Origin: Thermoplasmata archaeon
GTDB taxonomy: Archaea > Thermoplasmatota > Thermoplasmata > Thermoplasmatales > Thermoplasmataceae
Length of the DNA stretch: 29,581 bases
NCBI GenBank assembly: GCA_021797025.1
Contig: JAKAAK010000006.1
Coordinates: forward strand, 1 to 29,581
Direction: 5' to 3'
Made by a program: the position numbers and the translations under genes. The notes under the pieces are model-generated. The model was not told the origin of the DNA. It worked only from the letters and a program-made list of their open reading frames with translations, and did not search any database. Below, piece after piece: positions 1-7,881 of this stretch; positions within the stretch are counted from its first letter, which is position 1; each line of letters opens with the position of its first letter.

Positions 1-24
1 TAATTTAAATTATTAAAATTATTT

Positions 25-528
25 CTATAATATCTTATTTTTTAAAGCTTCCACAATTATATTATATTGATTGTATCTTTTAATGTCTTTGTCAGTTGGT
101 TGTGTAAAATTTTCGAAGGGAAGCAAAAATTTTTCTGAATTAATTGTAAGCTCTGGAAATTTCTCATCATTAAAATCTGATATTTCTATCTTTTTTACGT
201 CGGTCAGAGTTATCATTTCATACTGTTGAGCTGTCTTGTGCCCGGATATCTCCTCCATTTTAGATGCACTGTTTGCATAGTATTCAGCAGTTATTTTTTT
301 GACCATATTTTTTATTCTGTTGAAAAGGTCTTCAGGTTCAACAGGGTCAGTAGCACCGGGAACTATCAGGGAATCTATATATTCTATGTCCTTTTTTAAT
401 TTCAGTTCATCTGAAATATATTTCCCGGAAAAAATTCTGTAAAGTTCTATATTATTTTCATTTACAACTATTTTGAATATGCCGCCGGTGGATAGCGGAA
501 CCTTCCATGCGTTTTCTATGCTTTCCAT
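25..528 (-). CDS. Hypothetical protein, about 167 residues
   Basis: I do not recognise this protein. It is soluble-looking and mixed alpha/beta, with no signal peptide or membrane segment. The C-terminal half has many charged residues. The reading frame also opens upstream at a TTG (541-543), but the internal ATG at 528 lies about 28 bases downstream of an AT-rich TATA-like stretch (around 552-560). That fits the leaderless spacing of the other genes here, so I prefer the ATG. The 77-residue ORF next to it is on the same strand, upstream in the direction of transcription. The two may be expressed together or from separate promoters. Confidence 0.7.
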   Translation of the reverse strand: MESIENAWKVPLSTGGIFKIVVNENNIELYRIFSGKYISDELKLKKDIEYIDSLIVPGATDPVEPEDLFNRIKNMVKKITAEYYANSASKMEEISGHKTAQQYEMITLTDVKKIEISDFNDEKFPELTINSEKFLLPFENFTQPTDKDIKRYNQYNIIVEALKNKIL

Positions 529-575
529 ATAATCGTATGGCAAAGCTATTATTAAAATATTTCAAGTACCATTAC

Positions 576-809
576 TTATTCTATTTTTGTTTTGGCAATC
601 TGACTGAATTTGGTAATATTGCCGTCGGTATCGATACTCAGGTAAACAGTATAATGAAATCCAGATAAATCAAATTCTGTTGAAACGTCGTATCTATCAC
701 TATTATTTACTATGCTGTTGACTGTAAAATTTTCAACCTGATCTGAATACATATCCTTGACGTTTTTCTCGGTAATGACCTTGACATCTTTCATACTTTC
801 GATACCCAT
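576..809 (-). CDS. Small hypothetical protein, 77 residues
   Basis: This is a short acidic protein with no membrane segment. Its C-terminal half alternates as beta-strands (around residues 37-75) and contains a D-T-D-G-N turn, giving a loose PepSY- or GvpO-like look. That resemblance is too weak for a functional call. It starts at ATG 809, with AT-rich TATA-like sequence at about 821-836 on the minus strand. The neighbouring unknown gene begins about 50 bases further along on the same strand. The function is unknown. Confidence 0.6.
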   Translation of the reverse strand: MGIESMKDVKVITEKNVKDMYSDQVENFTVNSIVNNSDRYDVSTEFDLSGFHYTVYLSIDTDGNITKFSQIAKTKIE

Positions 810-904
810 ATAACATTATCATTATTATATTATTAATTATTTCTTAAATGCAGTTTGAATACATGATCAGTTGCCGGATAAACGTTCAAGTTCCAAACAA
901 ATAG

Positions 905-917
905 TTATATATATAAA
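905..917 (+). promoter_or_regulatory. TATA box of the transaldolase-like gene
   Basis: The run TTATATATATAAA is centred about 30 bases upstream of the ATG at 941. This is the spacing expected for an archaeal TATA box driving a leaderless or nearly leaderless transcript. Confidence 0.6.
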
Positions 918-940
918 AAAATAATTATAAGCAGATTATA

Positions 941-1618
941 ATGAAATTCTTCCTTGATAGCTGTGACATTAATGAAATAACCGAAATTTCAGATTACGGA
1001 TTTATAGACGGCGTAACCACTGATCCATCATCTATTGCAAAGGAGGTGTCCAAGGGTAGTACAACCGAACAGGTGATAAGCAGCATTATTAAACGGGTCA
1101 ACGGTGAGGTACATATCCAGGTGGTGGCACAGGATTTTGATACTATCATGGCCCAGGCAATGAAGATTCATTCAATGGGAATGAACGTAATAGTAAAAAT
1201 TCCGGCAACGCTCATCGGCATAAAGGCTATGCTCAAACTCAATGACAAAAAAGTCAAATGCTCTGCATCTTCTGTTTACAATACTGTACAGGCAATTATG
1301 TCCGCACAGAACTATGCTGAATATGTTTCAATCAGAACAGGTATTATTGATGGGAATGGAAAGGATGGGATGGAGCTGGCATACAGTGTGAACGAAACGT
1401 TCAAAAATAATAAATTTGATTCCCGGGTTCTTGTCACAAACATTTCAAATCCAGAACATATTGTAAGAGCCGGAATGATAGGGATCGGGGCAATTTCCGT
1501 TCCATACAATCTGATAAAAACACTCAGCAGCCATATTAACACTGTTGATGATATTGCAAAATACATGGAGGACTGGAACAAAATACCTGAAAGCAGCAGG
1601 ACATTCTTCAATAAATAA
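941..1618 (+). CDS. Transaldolase-family protein (TalC/FSA type) with altered active site
   Basis: This is a 225-residue single-domain (beta/alpha)8 barrel of the short transaldolase / fructose-6-phosphate aldolase family. It has the family's usual length and N-terminus (F-L-D, then G-V-T-T-x-P). The Schiff-base lysine is present as K86 in V-K-I-P-A-T. Several otherwise well conserved positions differ. The usual Asn of V-T-T-N-P is D28. The usual S-P-F-V-G-R phosphate-binding segment reads S130-I-R-T-G-I135, so its Arg is lost. The later Ser/Arg pair that binds phosphate reads N167 and S169. The aldolase chemistry is probably retained, but the phosphate grip is changed. It may be a paralogue acting on a different or non-phosphorylated substrate. 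It has its own TATA box and stands alone, divergent from the gene to its left. Confidence 0.85.
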   Translation: MKFFLDSCDINEITEISDYGFIDGVTTDPSSIAKEVSKGSTTEQVISSIIKRVNGEVHIQVVAQDFDTIMAQAMKIHSMGMNVIVKIPATLIGIKAMLKLNDKKVKCSASSVYNTVQAIMSAQNYAEYVSIRTGIIDGNGKDGMELAYSVNETFKNNKFDSRVLVTNISNPEHIVRAGMIGIGAISVPYNLIKTLSSHINTVDDIAKYMEDWNKIPESSRTFFNK

Positions 1619-1751
1619 ATTAGGTTCCGTCTTTTTATTTTGTCCTGATACGCCTGAAAAAACAATAAACGAAGCTGTATTTTAAGCCGGTATCCATTTT
1701 AGAATGTAATAAATTTTAAATTGTTTGTCGTTTCATGGTGGCACATCATAT

Positions 1752-1759
1752 TTTTATAT
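1752..1759 (+). promoter_or_regulatory. TATA box that fixes the peroxiredoxin start
   Basis: The run TTTTATAT is centred about 30 bases before the ATG at 1786. It supports that ATG over the in-frame TTG at 1777. Confidence 0.5.
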
Positions 1760-1785
1760 GCTGATGATATGTATAATTGATAAAT

Positions 1786-2256
1786 ATGGTAAATGAAGGA
1801 GAAATGGCACCTGACTTCGAGGCACTCGATACAGGATTGAAAAGCAGAAAGTTATCGGATTACAGGGGAAATGTAACAGTACTGGCATTCTTCCCGGGAG
1901 CATTTACATCTGTTTGTACAAAAGAAATGTGTACATTCAGGGATTCCATGGCAAACTTCAACAAATTTAATGCTAAAGTAATAGGCATAAGTGTTGATGC
2001 GCCGTTTTCATTGAAGGAATTTGCAACCAAAAATAATCTTCAATTCGACCTTCTCAGTGATGGAAACAGGGAAATATCCGAAAAATACGGGGTATTATAC
2101 AAAAATTTCCTGAATATAAACAAGTTGACTGCATCGAAGAGGTCTGTATTTGTTATTGATAAAAATGGAAAGGTAGTTTACAGCTGGGTCAGTGAAGATG
2201 CTGGTAAAGAGCCTGATTATAAGAAAATTGAAGAAGTAATTTCCAAATACAATTAA
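1786..2256 (+). CDS. Peroxiredoxin, PrxQ/Bcp type
   Basis: This is a thiol peroxidase that reduces hydrogen peroxide and organic peroxides. The thioredoxin fold begins with the typical G-E-x-A-P-D-F. The peroxidatic cysteine is C44 in P-G-A-F-T-S-V-C. A second cysteine, C49, lies five residues further on, which is the CP-x4-CR layout of atypical 2-Cys PrxQ/Bcp enzymes. The 156-residue length is normal for the group. I chose ATG 1786 over TTG 1777 because of the promoter spacing. The gene appears monocistronic. A second peroxiredoxin of a different class lies at 20627-21214, so the organism keeps at least two non-redundant peroxide-removal enzymes. Confidence 0.92.
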   Translation: MVNEGEMAPDFEALDTGLKSRKLSDYRGNVTVLAFFPGAFTSVCTKEMCTFRDSMANFNKFNAKVIGISVDAPFSLKEFATKNNLQFDLLSDGNREISEKYGVLYKNFLNINKLTASKRSVFVIDKNGKVVYSWVSEDAGKEPDYKKIEEVISKYN

Positions 2257-2292
2257 AAATTTATATTTATAATATTATACTTAACTTTCCGA

Positions 2293-2805
2293 TTATTTCA
2301 GGTTTTTTGCATATCTTGTGCAAAAACTATTATAATTTTCTTTATATTTTTTCCACAGTTCCATATAATCTTCAGAAATATTTCCCACAACTCTGGCAGG
2401 AACGCCAACTGCAATTGACTTTTCCGGTATTATGCTCTTATTTTTGACAACTGCACCCTCGCCCACAGCAGCCCATTTTCCGATCTCAGCGAAATCTGAA
2501 ACGGTCGCATTCATTCCTATAATAGCATAATCTCCGATTTTTCCGGTATGAATAACAGAGAGATGCCCGACTGTAACATGTTCTCCTATAACCGTTTTTT
2601 CTCCGGGCCTTGCGTGAATAACACAGTTATCCTCAATGGCCGAATATGAACCCACATAGATTGTCCCATAATCACCACGGAGAACAGCTCCCGGGCCAAT
2701 CCATACATTAGCACCTATGTGGACATCGCCGATTACGGTAGCATTGCCGAAAATATACGAATTATTCCCTATTTCTGGAATTTTACCTTCGAATTCATAA
2801 ATCAT
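2293..2805 (-). CDS. Gamma-carbonic-anhydrase-like left-handed beta-helix protein
   Basis: This is a hexapeptide-repeat protein of the gamma-CA / YrdA / PaaY family. I-G-x-x-x-x-I/V-x repeats run from about residue 20 to 130, with a C-terminal helix at about 140-170. With the ATG at 2805, three histidines match the metal ligands of the family: H64 (V-I-H-A), H81 (V-G-H) and H86 (V-I-H-T-G), the last two five residues apart as expected. The usual I-Q-D-N near the first histidine reads I-E-D-N. The frame opens at a TTG (2812-2814), but a TATA box about 26 bases before ATG 2805 favours the ATG. Whether it hydrates CO2 or acts as an acyltransferase cannot be decided from sequence, since many homologues are inactive as carbonic anhydrases. 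Confidence 0.88.
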   Translation of the reverse strand: MIYEFEGKIPEIGNNSYIFGNATVIGDVHIGANVWIGPGAVLRGDYGTIYVGSYSAIEDNCVIHARPGEKTVIGEHVTVGHLSVIHTGKIGDYAIIGMNATVSDFAEIGKWAAVGEGAVVKNKSIIPEKSIAVGVPARVVGNISEDYMELWKKYKENYNSFCTRYAKNLK

Positions 2806-2826
2806 AATGGTCAAATAAATTAAGCA

Positions 2827-2836
2827 ATTTAAATTT
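2827..2836 (-). promoter_or_regulatory. TATA box of the gamma-CA-like gene
   Basis: AATTTAAATT lies about 26 bases upstream of the ATG at 2805 on the minus strand. This implies that the gene is transcribed on its own despite lying close behind the CoxG/winged-helix pair. Confidence 0.5.
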
Positions 2837-2858
2837 GCCTGTTATGAAAAATGTGTGC

Positions 2859-3122
2859 TTATTTTACATTTTTATCCTGGATTCTGAAATAGCGTACAAG
2901 TTTTCCCTTATTATCATATATATCCCTGTACTGTATCTGACCCGCCCATATCAGTGAGGTAAGCTCCATGTGGAGCATCCACTCCTCGTGGCCATTTCCC
3001 AGATGTCCCTTTAATTCCTTTAATGTGTATGCATTTTCCCTGTTTTTTTCCAGGAATTCAAGTATAGAATTTTTAGTATCCAGGTTCCGGGAAGAATTGA
3101 ATGTGTCCTTATCAACAGGCAT
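2859..3122 (-). CDS. Small winged-helix-like protein, 87 residues
   Basis: The protein has a helix-helix-wing layout. Helices span about residues 16-27 and 33-41, then about 45-58, followed by a strand pair containing I-Q-Y-R-D and V-R-Y-F-R-I. This resembles a winged helix-turn-helix domain without other domains. It starts two bases after the stop of the CoxG-like gene on the same strand, so the two are almost certainly one transcript and translationally coupled. It may bind DNA or simply be a partner of the CoxG-like protein. No exact family was recognised. Confidence 0.75.
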   Translation of the reverse strand: MPVDKDTFNSSRNLDTKNSILEFLEKNRENAYTLKELKGHLGNGHEEWMLHMELTSLIWAGQIQYRDIYDNKGKLVRYFRIQDKNVK

Positions 3123-3124
3123 TT

Positions 3125-3577
3125 TTATTGCACCGGTTCTTCTTCCAGGGCCTTTTTGTAACTGGCAACCAGTTTGATTATATATTTTTGTGCGGCACTT
3201 TTCATCATTCTTGCGCCCATGCTTGCAGCGGTCCCAACAACGTTCATTTCTGCCTTCCAGTCTACTTTTGTTTGATCGCCCATACCGGAAAACTCAAAAT
3301 TCAGCGTAAAATCCACGGATGCCCCAGACCCGTTGCCTCTTCCTTTCAATGTAATGCTTTTATTTTCCTCCTTATCCGTGATATCAAGGATAAGGTCAAA
3401 TTTGCCCTTTATAAAAGAAACACCAGCTTTTGCTGTAAGTTTCATTTCGTTATCATTTATTTTCTCATGGCTTATGAGGTCAGGTACAAGTTTTACAAGT
3501 GTTTCCATATCAGTGACCTGCCCGTACGCCCTTTCAGGTGTGGTTTTTACTTCAAAGGAGTCTTCAAAGGTTAACAT
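3125..3577 (-). CDS. CoxG-like SRPBCC-domain protein
   Basis: This is a 150-residue protein of the carbon-monoxide-dehydrogenase-subunit-G (CoxG) branch of the START/SRPBCC fold. It opens with a strand and the motif P-E-R-A-Y (usually P-x-x-V-W/A-F). A central beta-sheet follows, and a long C-terminal helix (about 112-145) contains the G-A-R-M-M pattern. Bacterial CoxG proteins help recruit CO dehydrogenase to the membrane or bind hydrophobic ligands. No CO-dehydrogenase genes lie nearby, so a CO role is not supported here. It forms a two-gene unit with the winged-helix-like ORF downstream. A TATA-like element lies about 25 bases upstream of its ATG (around 3597-3606). Confidence 0.82.
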   Translation of the reverse strand: MLTFEDSFEVKTTPERAYGQVTDMETLVKLVPDLISHEKINDNEMKLTAKAGVSFIKGKFDLILDITDKEENKSITLKGRGNGSGASVDFTLNFEFSGMGDQTKVDWKAEMNVVGTAASMGARMMKSAAQKYIIKLVASYKKALEEEPVQ

Positions 3578-3630
3578 AAATTTATATTAATACATTGTAA
3601 ATAAATGTTTATACCGGAACAGTAGATATT

Positions 3631-4437
3631 TTATTCATCGATAAGAGCAATCCTGTAAATACCCAGTATTTTAAACGGATTCGTAATATTCCTTATCATC
3701 TCAAGAGCTGTTTCTGCATTCTCATTCCTTTCTATATCTATAAAAAATAAATAATTGAAAGGATTAAACTGAACCGGCCGTGATTCTATTTTTGCCATAT
3801 TTATCCCATAATCATTGAAGATTTTGAGAATACGGTAAAGTGAACCAGCTGTATTGGGTGCCGAGAATACCAGTGAAATCTTCGATGGCCCTTCTGGAGA
3901 CACAGGCTCAGGGGATATAAGGAAAAAGCGGGTATAATTTGAACTGTTATTTTCTATATCTTTGGCTATTATATGCATGTCATTTAATCTTGCTGCAAGT
4001 TCACTGGCAATAGCAGCATGGGAATTCCCATCCATGGTTTTTATAATTTTAACACTTCCGGCCGTATCATACTCGCTGACAGCTTTCAATCCGTGGTTAT
4101 AGATGAATTCAGAACACTGAGCCAGGGCCTGAGGATGTGAAAGCACATATTTTATATCGTTTAACTTCGATCCGGGTTTTCCTATAAGGCAATGCTTTAT
4201 TCTGAGATAATATTCTTTTATTATGTAAAAATCAGATTTAAAAAGAAAATCATATGTTTGATTAACGGCCCCTTCAATGGAATTCTCAATTGGAACTACG
4301 CCCACATCTATTTCATGTTCCTGCAGGGCATTAAATACAGACCTGACCGAATCCAGTGGTATATACTCACCAGATGTCATTCGCATTGCAGCAATATTGC
4401 TATAAGCTCCCGGTTCGCCGAAATATCCTACTTTCAA
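3631..4437 (-). CDS. pheA: Prephenate dehydratase
   Basis: The enzyme converts prephenate to phenylpyruvate in phenylalanine synthesis in the cytoplasm. The catalytic domain spans about residues 1-180, with the typical N-terminus G-Y-x-G-x-x-G-A-Y-S and the conserved T-R-F at the end of the domain. An ACT domain (about 185-265) carries the E-S-R-P motif used to bind phenylalanine, so feedback inhibition is expected. The length of about 268 is normal for a stand-alone enzyme without chorismate mutase. The start appears to be TTG at 4437, since no in-frame ATG lies upstream near it. A TTTAAATA element lies about 26 bases before it. The neighbours are unrelated to aromatic synthesis. Confidence 0.95.
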   Translation of the reverse strand: MKVGYFGEPGAYSNIAAMRMTSGEYIPLDSVRSVFNALQEHEIDVGVVPIENSIEGAVNQTYDFLFKSDFYIIKEYYLRIKHCLIGKPGSKLNDIKYVLSHPQALAQCSEFIYNHGLKAVSEYDTAGSVKIIKTMDGNSHAAIASELAARLNDMHIIAKDIENNSSNYTRFFLISPEPVSPEGPSKISLVFSAPNTAGSLYRILKIFNDYGINMAKIESRPVQFNPFNYLFFIDIERNENAETALEMIRNITNPFKILGIYRIALIDE

Positions 4438-4461
4438 TGAAGGATTATATAATTTCCATAT

Positions 4462-5130
4462 TTAAAATTGATTAAAATCATATTCATCATATTCCTTCTT
4501 CGGCTTCACGTGCTCACTTGAATCAATGCGGCGATATAGCCATATAAGGAATATTATTATTGGCACTGCCGGAATCCACATATAAAAAGCATATAATGGA
4601 TGTGCCGATTCTTCCAGAAGAATCTCTGATGTTTCAATTGCACCGGCAAAGGCAAGCTCAAGTACCATGAACAGGTACATATAAATAATTTTTATGTAAT
4701 GATCTTTCAGAGTCCCTTTAATCAAATAATAAAATATGTATGTTCCTGTACTGACCGCCACTGCATATGCTGGAAGTTCCAGCCAAGAATGTGGCAGAAG
4801 CATAAGGCTTGCGAATATAGCAAATCCGCTTATCTTCGTTGCAGTACCCTCTACGGCTATGACGGCTGCCGTGGTTCCTATTGAAAACAGAAACATAAAA
4901 ATACCTATAATAGGAATGAATTCTATTGATGCTATAAGCAGATTGTGTGGAAATATGCTCAACCACATTGGGAAAAAGGATTGTGACACAATGGCACTAT
5001 CTTCGGATTTAAAACTAGCATAAAGTGCCGGGTCACTGATCGGCAGTGATGATATGAACGCAAATCCCGCTAGCTCTATAATAAAAGATAGCAGAAATAA
5101 ATGTTTCAGTTGTGGCATCTTCAATTGCAT
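4462..5130 (-). CDS. SpoIIM-like (DUF95) integral membrane protein
   Basis: This 222-residue protein has about five or six hydrophobic segments. The conserved core reads S-I-F-P-H-N, then a glycine-rich helix, then L-P-H-S-W-L-E-L, which is the signature of the stage-II-sporulation-M family found widely in archaea. In non-sporulating organisms its role is unknown, though membrane remodelling or transport has been suggested. The charged C-terminal tail is probably cytoplasmic. ATG 5130 and ATG 5118 are both possible starts. The gene lies between the ClC channel and pheA on the same strand, with short gaps. Confidence 0.85.
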   Translation of the reverse strand: MQLKMPQLKHLFLLSFIIELAGFAFISSLPISDPALYASFKSEDSAIVSQSFFPMWLSIFPHNLLIASIEFIPIIGIFMFLFSIGTTAAVIAVEGTATKISGFAIFASLMLLPHSWLELPAYAVAVSTGTYIFYYLIKGTLKDHYIKIIYMYLFMVLELAFAGAIETSEILLEESAHPLYAFYMWIPAVPIIIFLIWLYRRIDSSEHVKPKKEYDEYDFNQF

Positions 5131-5182
5131 GTATTCATAATTTAAATCATATTATTTATATTTTGGTAATAAAATTCACTTA

Positions 5183-6946
5183 TTATTCGGATTCCTGTGT
5201 TCTTATAACCTTGACATTTTCCTCATACTTATCGAGTATAGATTCGAGCGTGATAATTCCCATAAATTTGCCATTGTCAACAACAGCACACCATTTAGTC
5301 CTGTTTCTCATCATTAATTCCCATGCGTTTTCGGCACTATTATCCAGTTTTACATAGGATATTCCGGGCTTATAGTAATCTTTAACATAACCATAGGATT
5401 TATTATCAATATCGTATAGATATACAGCACCCATAAGCTGATCGTGATAAACCACCGGAAGGGAGAGCAAATCGTTTTCCTTCATTATGTTGTCGGCGCG
5501 GTAGATTGTATAGTAAAGATCTGCATATATGTCATTTCTTATCTTCAAACTGGAGACCTTCATTTCCAGAAGAAGTGGAGTATGGTACTCGCCCATATTG
5601 GCAGGAGAATTCCGCCTCTGTTCCACCTGTGATTCATATATAGAGTATTTTGTACCAGATGCGATGTATGCTATTGATACTGCAAGCATGGCACCGGGTA
5701 GCAACTGCAGGCTACCGGTCATTTCCACCACCATGAGGATAACAGCCAGTGGCACTTTCCCGGCAGCACCGAAGAAAGATAACATGCCTATTATAACGAA
5801 TGGTGCCACCTCTGGAACAATTCCAGGTACGAGAAAGTGAAAGAAAACACCGAAAAGAGCACCGAGGGATGCCCCTATAAATATCCCCGGCGCAAATACA
5901 CCGCCACTTCCACCTGAGGAAACCGTGAATGAGGTGGCTATAATTTTGACAAATGGAAGAAGGATCAGTATCAGGAGCACCGGCAATCCAAAGGTGATGA
6001 GTTCATTGAACTTCCCAAGTTCCAGTATCTCAACCCATCCATATCCTGTTCCCAGTATTTCCGGGAAAAGGAGTGCAATAATTCCAACCACAGCCCCGCC
6101 TATCATAGGCTTGACATGATTGGGGACGTGCCATTTTTTGAATACATTCCTTATGCCATAAAAGGTTCTGATGTATAGTATAGCCATCACACCGGCTACA
6201 AGGCCGAGGATAGCGTAAAATGGCAATCTATAAACATCGAACGGTTCTATATAATCCCCGAATATAGGTTCAAATCCCACAACTGATGCGAATATAGAGT
6301 AGCCTATTGAAGAAGCTACAAGGGAAGGAAATATAACTTCTGATTCAAAATCCCTGCGGTACAATATTTCTGCTCCCAGGACAGAACCACCTATTGGAGC
6401 CTTGAAGATCGTACCGATTCCCGCACCAATGCCTACCGCAACCGCTATTCTCCGATCTTTAGGGCTGAGGCCAAGAATGTCAGCAAGGAATGATCCTATT
6501 CCGGCAGCAATCAGGGCGGTGGGACCTTCTCTCCCGGCACTTCCTCCTGAACCGATGGTAATTGCCGATGCTATTGTTTTTACTAGCGGCGTTCTTCTTT
6601 TGATTTTTCCGTGGTTCTTGTGAAAAGCCCTTATAGCTGCATCGGTACCGTGCCCTTCAGATGAGGGATCGAATGTATAAACTATGATGCCACTTAATAG
6701 ACCACCTACAGCGACAACGACCGGTATCAGATAATATCTCAGTGCATAAAAATGGTATATTGTTGAACCGCCTTCCCCGAGCGGATGTGGTATAGTCATT
6801 CCAACAATATACGTGAAAAATATAATTTCAAAAAGCCTTATAGTAAAATAAAATGCTAGTGCCCCGAATCCTGCAACTACGCCGATAATAGCACCCACTA
6901 TAAACCATCGCTCAAAGTACGGCAATGAGGATAATTTAAGATTCAT
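5183..6946 (-). CDS. ClC-family chloride channel/transporter with C-terminal CBS pair
   Basis: This 587-residue protein has a ClC membrane domain (about 15-430) followed by a CBS-domain pair (about 460-580), which usually senses adenine nucleotides. The gating glutamate is present as E140 in G-R-E-G-P, and the second filter motif reads G-G-V-F-A-P. The first filter motif, normally G-S-G-I-P, reads G-H-G-T-D (around residues 98-102). This variant replaces the chloride-coordinating serine and may change anion selectivity or coupling. Exchange of chloride for protons would suit an acidophile, but transporter versus channel cannot be settled from sequence. It starts at ATG 6946 behind a GGTGATC Shine-Dalgarno-like site, one of few in this window. 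Confidence 0.93.
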   Translation of the reverse strand: MNLKLSSLPYFERWFIVGAIIGVVAGFGALAFYFTIRLFEIIFFTYIVGMTIPHPLGEGGSTIYHFYALRYYLIPVVVAVGGLLSGIIVYTFDPSSEGHGTDAAIRAFHKNHGKIKRRTPLVKTIASAITIGSGGSAGREGPTALIAAGIGSFLADILGLSPKDRRIAVAVGIGAGIGTIFKAPIGGSVLGAEILYRRDFESEVIFPSLVASSIGYSIFASVVGFEPIFGDYIEPFDVYRLPFYAILGLVAGVMAILYIRTFYGIRNVFKKWHVPNHVKPMIGGAVVGIIALLFPEILGTGYGWVEILELGKFNELITFGLPVLLILILLPFVKIIATSFTVSSGGSGGVFAPGIFIGASLGALFGVFFHFLVPGIVPEVAPFVIIGMLSFFGAAGKVPLAVILMVVEMTGSLQLLPGAMLAVSIAYIASGTKYSIYESQVEQRRNSPANMGEYHTPLLLEMKVSSLKIRNDIYADLYYTIYRADNIMKENDLLSLPVVYHDQLMGAVYLYDIDNKSYGYVKDYYKPGISYVKLDNSAENAWELMMRNRTKWCAVVDNGKFMGIITLESILDKYEENVKVIRTQESE

Positions 6947-6948
6947 CC

Positions 6949-6955
6949 GATCACC
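6949..6955 (-). promoter_or_regulatory. Shine-Dalgarno-like site of the ClC gene
   Basis: GGTGATC on the minus strand ends two bases before the ATG at 6946. It matches the complement of the conserved 16S rRNA 3' end and so implies a leadered mRNA, unlike most genes here. Confidence 0.45.
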
Positions 6956-7150
6956 CGTGTATCAACCCTGCAATGAATATTCGGATATTTTAAATGTAAT
7001 TTTATAAAATATATCTGAACAGAATGACGATAAAATAACATGAAAATGGTCATATCAGGTATCTGTATAAATATACATTATATAAAGTTTGGTTCATAAT
7101 TTAACATATTAATAAAAATAATTAAGTGTAAAAAGCATGATATTCTGAAC

Positions 7151-7708
7151 TTATTGTTTCGTGAAATATTCCTTGATCTTGTCAGAAATCATACCCGTGG
7201 TGGTTTTCAGTAAAGCAACAGGTGACCAGGGAATGAGCAACTCTGGATTCATGAGTCTGAACCAGTAATTTTCCTGAATATTCTCAACCATATACCTTGT
7301 TTTATATGCAAGGATAAATTCATCGAATACAGATTTATAGAATCTATATGGCTCATAAATAACGGGCTGCACATAACTGAAATTCAGATGCTGGAGATAT
7401 TTTCTAGCTATCTCTATATGTGCCTGCATCCTTGAATAACCCGGGAAGTATGAATCGTTGTATATTCTGATATGCAGCTCCCATGGAGCCTTGATTATCT
7501 TTGAAATCCCATAATCCTCACCGTGATCGAAACTCGGTGTTGCATTTGAAAATCCACTATGTCCCTTCAAAAATTGTATTATCATGTCTGATTTATTTTC
7601 TGGAATCAATAAAGAAAATGACTCCTCGTCCTTAACTGTATCTTTGTCTATGTAGACACTTTTGTTGCCTTTTAACTCGATGTGTTTAGGAAACAATATG
7701 TAAGACAT
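7151..7708 (-). CDS. Hypothetical protein, about 185 residues
   Basis: I do not recognise this protein. It is soluble, aromatic-rich (many Tyr, Phe and Trp), with one proline-rich turn near residue 165 and no obvious catalytic motif. It starts at ATG 7708 or ATG 7717. A minus-strand AAATTTAATT element (7731-7740) lies about 27 bases from 7708 and favours that start. It is flanked by the ClC gene (same strand, 200-base gap) and the divergent gmhA. No functional link to either can be argued. Confidence 0.7.
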   Translation of the reverse strand: MSYILFPKHIELKGNKSVYIDKDTVKDEESFSLLIPENKSDMIIQFLKGHSGFSNATPSFDHGEDYGISKIIKAPWELHIRIYNDSYFPGYSRMQAHIEIARKYLQHLNFSYVQPVIYEPYRFYKSVFDEFILAYKTRYMVENIQENYWFRLMNPELLIPWSPVALLKTTTGMISDKIKEYFTKQ

Positions 7709-7730
7709 TAGTAGCATAGTAACTCTGTGT

Positions 7731-7740
7731 AATTAAATTT
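7731..7740 (-). promoter_or_regulatory. TATA box that favours start 7708
   Basis: AAATTTAATT on the minus strand is centred about 27 bases from the ATG at 7708 and only about 18 from the ATG at 7717. Confidence 0.4.
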
Positions 7741-7853
7741 TTTCTAAAAAATTCTGACAGGTATAATTATAACTTTCTGTTAAAACTTATTTTGATAGCA
7801 ATATTACACAGGATTGCCGGCTAAATGTACCTGAATACCGGGTAACGCATATG

Positions 7854-7860
7854 TTTAATA
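7854..7860 (+). promoter_or_regulatory. TATA box of gmhA
   Basis: TTTAATA is centred about 25 bases upstream of the ATG at 7882, consistent with a leaderless transcript. Confidence 0.45.
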
Positions 7861-7881
7861 ATATTTTACTATTTACCAGCT

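Noticed and set aside
1312..1665. 117-residue minus-strand frame opposite the transaldolase-like gene
   Set aside because: It lies almost wholly inside a clear plus-strand gene, has no promoter, and its sequence is the usual hydrophobic shadow of a coding region.
3101..3590. Two overlapping plus-strand frames opposite the CoxG-like gene
   Set aside because: Both are antisense shadows; the minus strand encodes a recognisable SRPBCC protein.
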